A stretch of DNA of 64,000 bases from Takifugu bimaculatus. Taxonomy: Eukaryota; Chordata; Actinopteri; Tetraodontiformes; Tetraodontidae. The DNA lies in the NCBI GenBank assembly GCA_004026145.2, contig CP034980.1, positions 11,449,649 through 11,513,648 on the forward strand, written 5' to 3'. The number at the start of each line of letters is the position of its first letter. Position 1 is the stretch's first letter. This document shows, piece after piece, positions 61,691 to 64,000 of this stretch. Both the position numbers and the translations under genes were made by a program. A model generated the notes under the pieces. The model did not search any database, was not told the DNA's origin, and saw nothing but the letters and a program-made list of their open reading frames with translations.

Positions 61691-64000
61691 TTAATGTATC
61701 TCTATGATCATTGGGAGAGGATGGTCTAAATTCATGTTGAGAATCTTAAAAATATCCTCCAAGTTTCAATATTCTACTTTATTCCTGCAACAATCACATC
61801 TTTTATAGTTAGATGTCACTTAAATTAGACAGCTAAATTTAAATGGGGTCAAATTTAAAGAGCTGGAATCAGAATTCTTGGCACAAAAATCTTTTATAGG
61901 TTTAAAAAATAAATCTTTTATCAAATGTATTCCAAACAATGGACAATGACCAGTGGGTGTGGATCCGACTGTAATTGGCGATTTTTATATTATTCTAATT
62001 TTCTCCAAGCAATTGCAGTTTTCAACCCTTGGAACCACAAGTTGAGATTTTAGAGAGTGTGAACATTAACATTGAATGGAAAAGCAGCATTCCAGGTGAT
62101 TTGAAGGCACGGCTTAAAATGACTTGTTTTGTAGATTTCGATACACGTAGATATGTAAACCAATCATAGTCAACATCACCCTTGTGCTCAAATGAGCAGG
62201 AAGGCAGCCATTTTAGTTAGACCAGTCAATTTTTCTTTTAATGAGCTCCTCCCAGAGATTACATCTGATCTGCTGTCAATTGGCAAACATCAACTAGACA
62301 ATATTGGCAACTTGAGCTGCCGAAAACATTTTAAGTGGAAGAGAACACTTAAATAAACTGAAGAATTAATTAAAGAAGAAATGCCAGAGAACACAGAAAG
62401 ACATAAAGAAATTGCATACAACAAAGAAAGAAAAAAGGACAGAGGCACCCACAATCAATTTGAACAGCCTTTCTAACCTCATCCTTTATTTCTGCACATT
62501 AGTGGAGCTCATCCCTTACTGCAGCAATCTGTTAATATTCTACATTTCTCACAGCGCCCCCTGGTGAGCGAGATTTGTGATATAACAAAGAAAAATAAGG
62601 AGAAACAAAGCAAGGAAGCATAATTCCTAGCAGTGTTCTACCAGTTTACCTATGGATACATCAGCACCTGTACCAAAGCTGTACTGCTGTGATTTTAAGC
62701 CGTTAGCTCTACATGTGCTTGTTGCCAGATTTCTCTGCCAAGTGTGTATTAACCAGTTGGGCAATTTTCCTCTAGTGGGATGTTTGTTGTGACTTTTTGT
62801 GAAGAGTGCGTTGTCTTTTTTCTCTGGACCACATGCTCATCCCTCTGAAGCATTGCCAGGCAGCAAGTCAGCCTCTATCAGGGACACCCGCCTAACACAG
62901 CAGGTCTGTGCTTGGACTCTGCTTTGAGTAGCGTGCTTAGTGCGCACTGATGTGCCATAATCGACGTTTCAAATAAGTCTTCTCACCTTTTCTCTGTCTC
63001 TGCTTCTCTATCCAAGTAACAGTCTCATTTAAATACAGTGGGGCATTAAAAAACCCATATTGCATTTCTAAAATAGCAGCCATGCCAAAATTTCCAAACG
63101 ATCCCATATGGAGCTGCAGAAAAACCCTCAGGGAAGATTCAAGTTGTCCTGGGAATGAGCTCATTTAGCCTTTGAAGATTCCATTTTATCTGTTGCAGAA
63201 TAAAAGTCACCCTCCAGCCATTGCCCAAGCCCTTAAAAACTTTGCTCTCATCTGATCTGTTCTTGGATGTGATTCCCCAGTCATTCCAGATGTGTCTGCT
63301 GCCCAACCTTCCCTTCATTTAAGCCCTTCGATTTTCAGTCCGCTCCGAGAGGAGCAAAGGCTATTGTAGAGCCTGACACTGACTGGTTCTATCCAGTAGC
63401 AACCTATCTGCATGATCTAAGTGGATTCTTCTTGTCTTGGTGATCACGTTGATATATGAGCCTGTACATCAGCCCTTTTTTGTGTTTTTACACTATTCCT
63501 ATTGAGAAGCTTGGCCTTGGTTGTTGAAAATGCACAACTGTGTTTAACATCTCTCAGGTTTAGCCTCAAGCATGGTTTCTATTTTCATTCTTTCCCAGTC
63601 TCTGTGGTTTTCTCACCCTCGCTATTACACAAATAAACATGCTGAGTGGTTCAGCCATTCACAGTAACTTTTTTAATTATCTTTTTATGCTGATTTCTTG
63701 CCATTAGGCCTTTGGGATTTGTGTGCACAAAACAATTACCAGTTGCTTCTTCTTTTCTGCCTCTTATCTGAGAAAAGCCTCTGTCTCTATGGTGATAAAA
63801 TTCCCTTTCTCCCTTCATTCCATTCTCTTATGGATTCCATATTTATACTTCCTTTGCATAGCAATTTGGGGGTAGAGTGAGATTTGCTGTACATAGTGTG
63901 TGGATACATTTGCTATATTCTCAAAATGATTTTTACACCAGATGATTTAGCTCCTTTATTAACACTTTTTTTTTTTTTTTTTTTAAAAAAAGGTTAAAAT
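61691..64000. other. Non-coding DNA to the window end
   Basis: No gene seen. The part at about 63150-63420 is free of simple repeats and balanced in base composition, so it is a candidate conserved element. The window ends in a T-run next to an A-run (63967-63991). Small frames have no recognisable domain. Confidence 0.4.

Noticed and set aside
1..64000. CRISPR arrays, rRNA, tRNA genes or viral genomes
   Set aside because: No spacer-repeat pattern, no intact tRNA fold or conserved rRNA core, and no viral coding content was recognised; all repeats fit eukaryotic satellites or retroelements.

Overview
The window is eukaryotic and almost certainly from a teleost fish, probably a percomorph. It has split genes with GT-AG introns, a CpG-rich promoter, many microsatellites, and remnants of repeat families common in fish genomes (Penelope-like, L2/Rex1/RTE/R2-like LINEs, pogo/Tigger and Tc1-like DNA elements). 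Three protein-coding genes are supported, all in the first 26 kb. The order mgarp - elf2 - noct matches the neighbourhood I recall from human 4q31 (MGARP, ELF2, NOCT).

Region by region: mgarp (+, 231-9729) encodes a mitochondrial membrane protein with one membrane segment and a long Glu/Pro/Ala-rich tail. That tail carries about 23 copies of a 13-15 residue repeat. A retained-intron end would instead give a 206-residue form close to mammalian length. A repeat-poor gap with a few decayed elements follows. A CpG-rich promoter with a perfect CRE (about 13.8 kb) leads to elf2 (+, 15146-19689; eight coding exons, 542 residues; ETS-domain transcription factor). noct (-, 25852-21393; three coding exons, 449 residues; nocturnin, an EEP-family phosphatase acting on NADP(H)) lies tail-to-tail with elf2, with about 1.7 kb between their stop codons. 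All splice junctions I propose keep phase and rebuild proteins that match the families end to end.

From 26 kb to 64 kb I find no credible host gene. This long gap downstream of the noct promoter holds decayed transposable elements. They are an R2-like LINE C-terminus with an internal deletion (27.7 kb), a LINE RT piece (35.7 kb), a broken Tc1/IS630-type transposase (39.8-40.7 kb), an antisense LINE RT end (40.8-41.5 kb), and an antisense LINE carrying a 650-bp pyrimidine minisatellite (49.6-50.5 kb). Further on are a Penelope-like element flanked by inverted repeats (54.9-55.97 kb) and a 549-bp pogo/Tigger-like element with TIRs and TA target duplication, nested in a LINE 3' end (60.9-61.5 kb). 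Between them are microsatellites, minisatellites and AT-rich stretches that may include conserved regulatory DNA, which cannot be shown from one sequence.

How the genes relate: Mgarp and nocturnin both involve mitochondria and metabolism (mitochondrial transport or steroidogenesis; NADP(H) dephosphorylation), while Elf2 is a general ETS regulator. Nothing in the sequence shows that they are co-regulated. I see no prokaryotic, viral, CRISPR or tRNA gene content, and no clearly new biological system. The strongest unusual signals are the mgarp coding VNTR with its alternative ends, and the minisatellite that grew inside a LINE reading frame.
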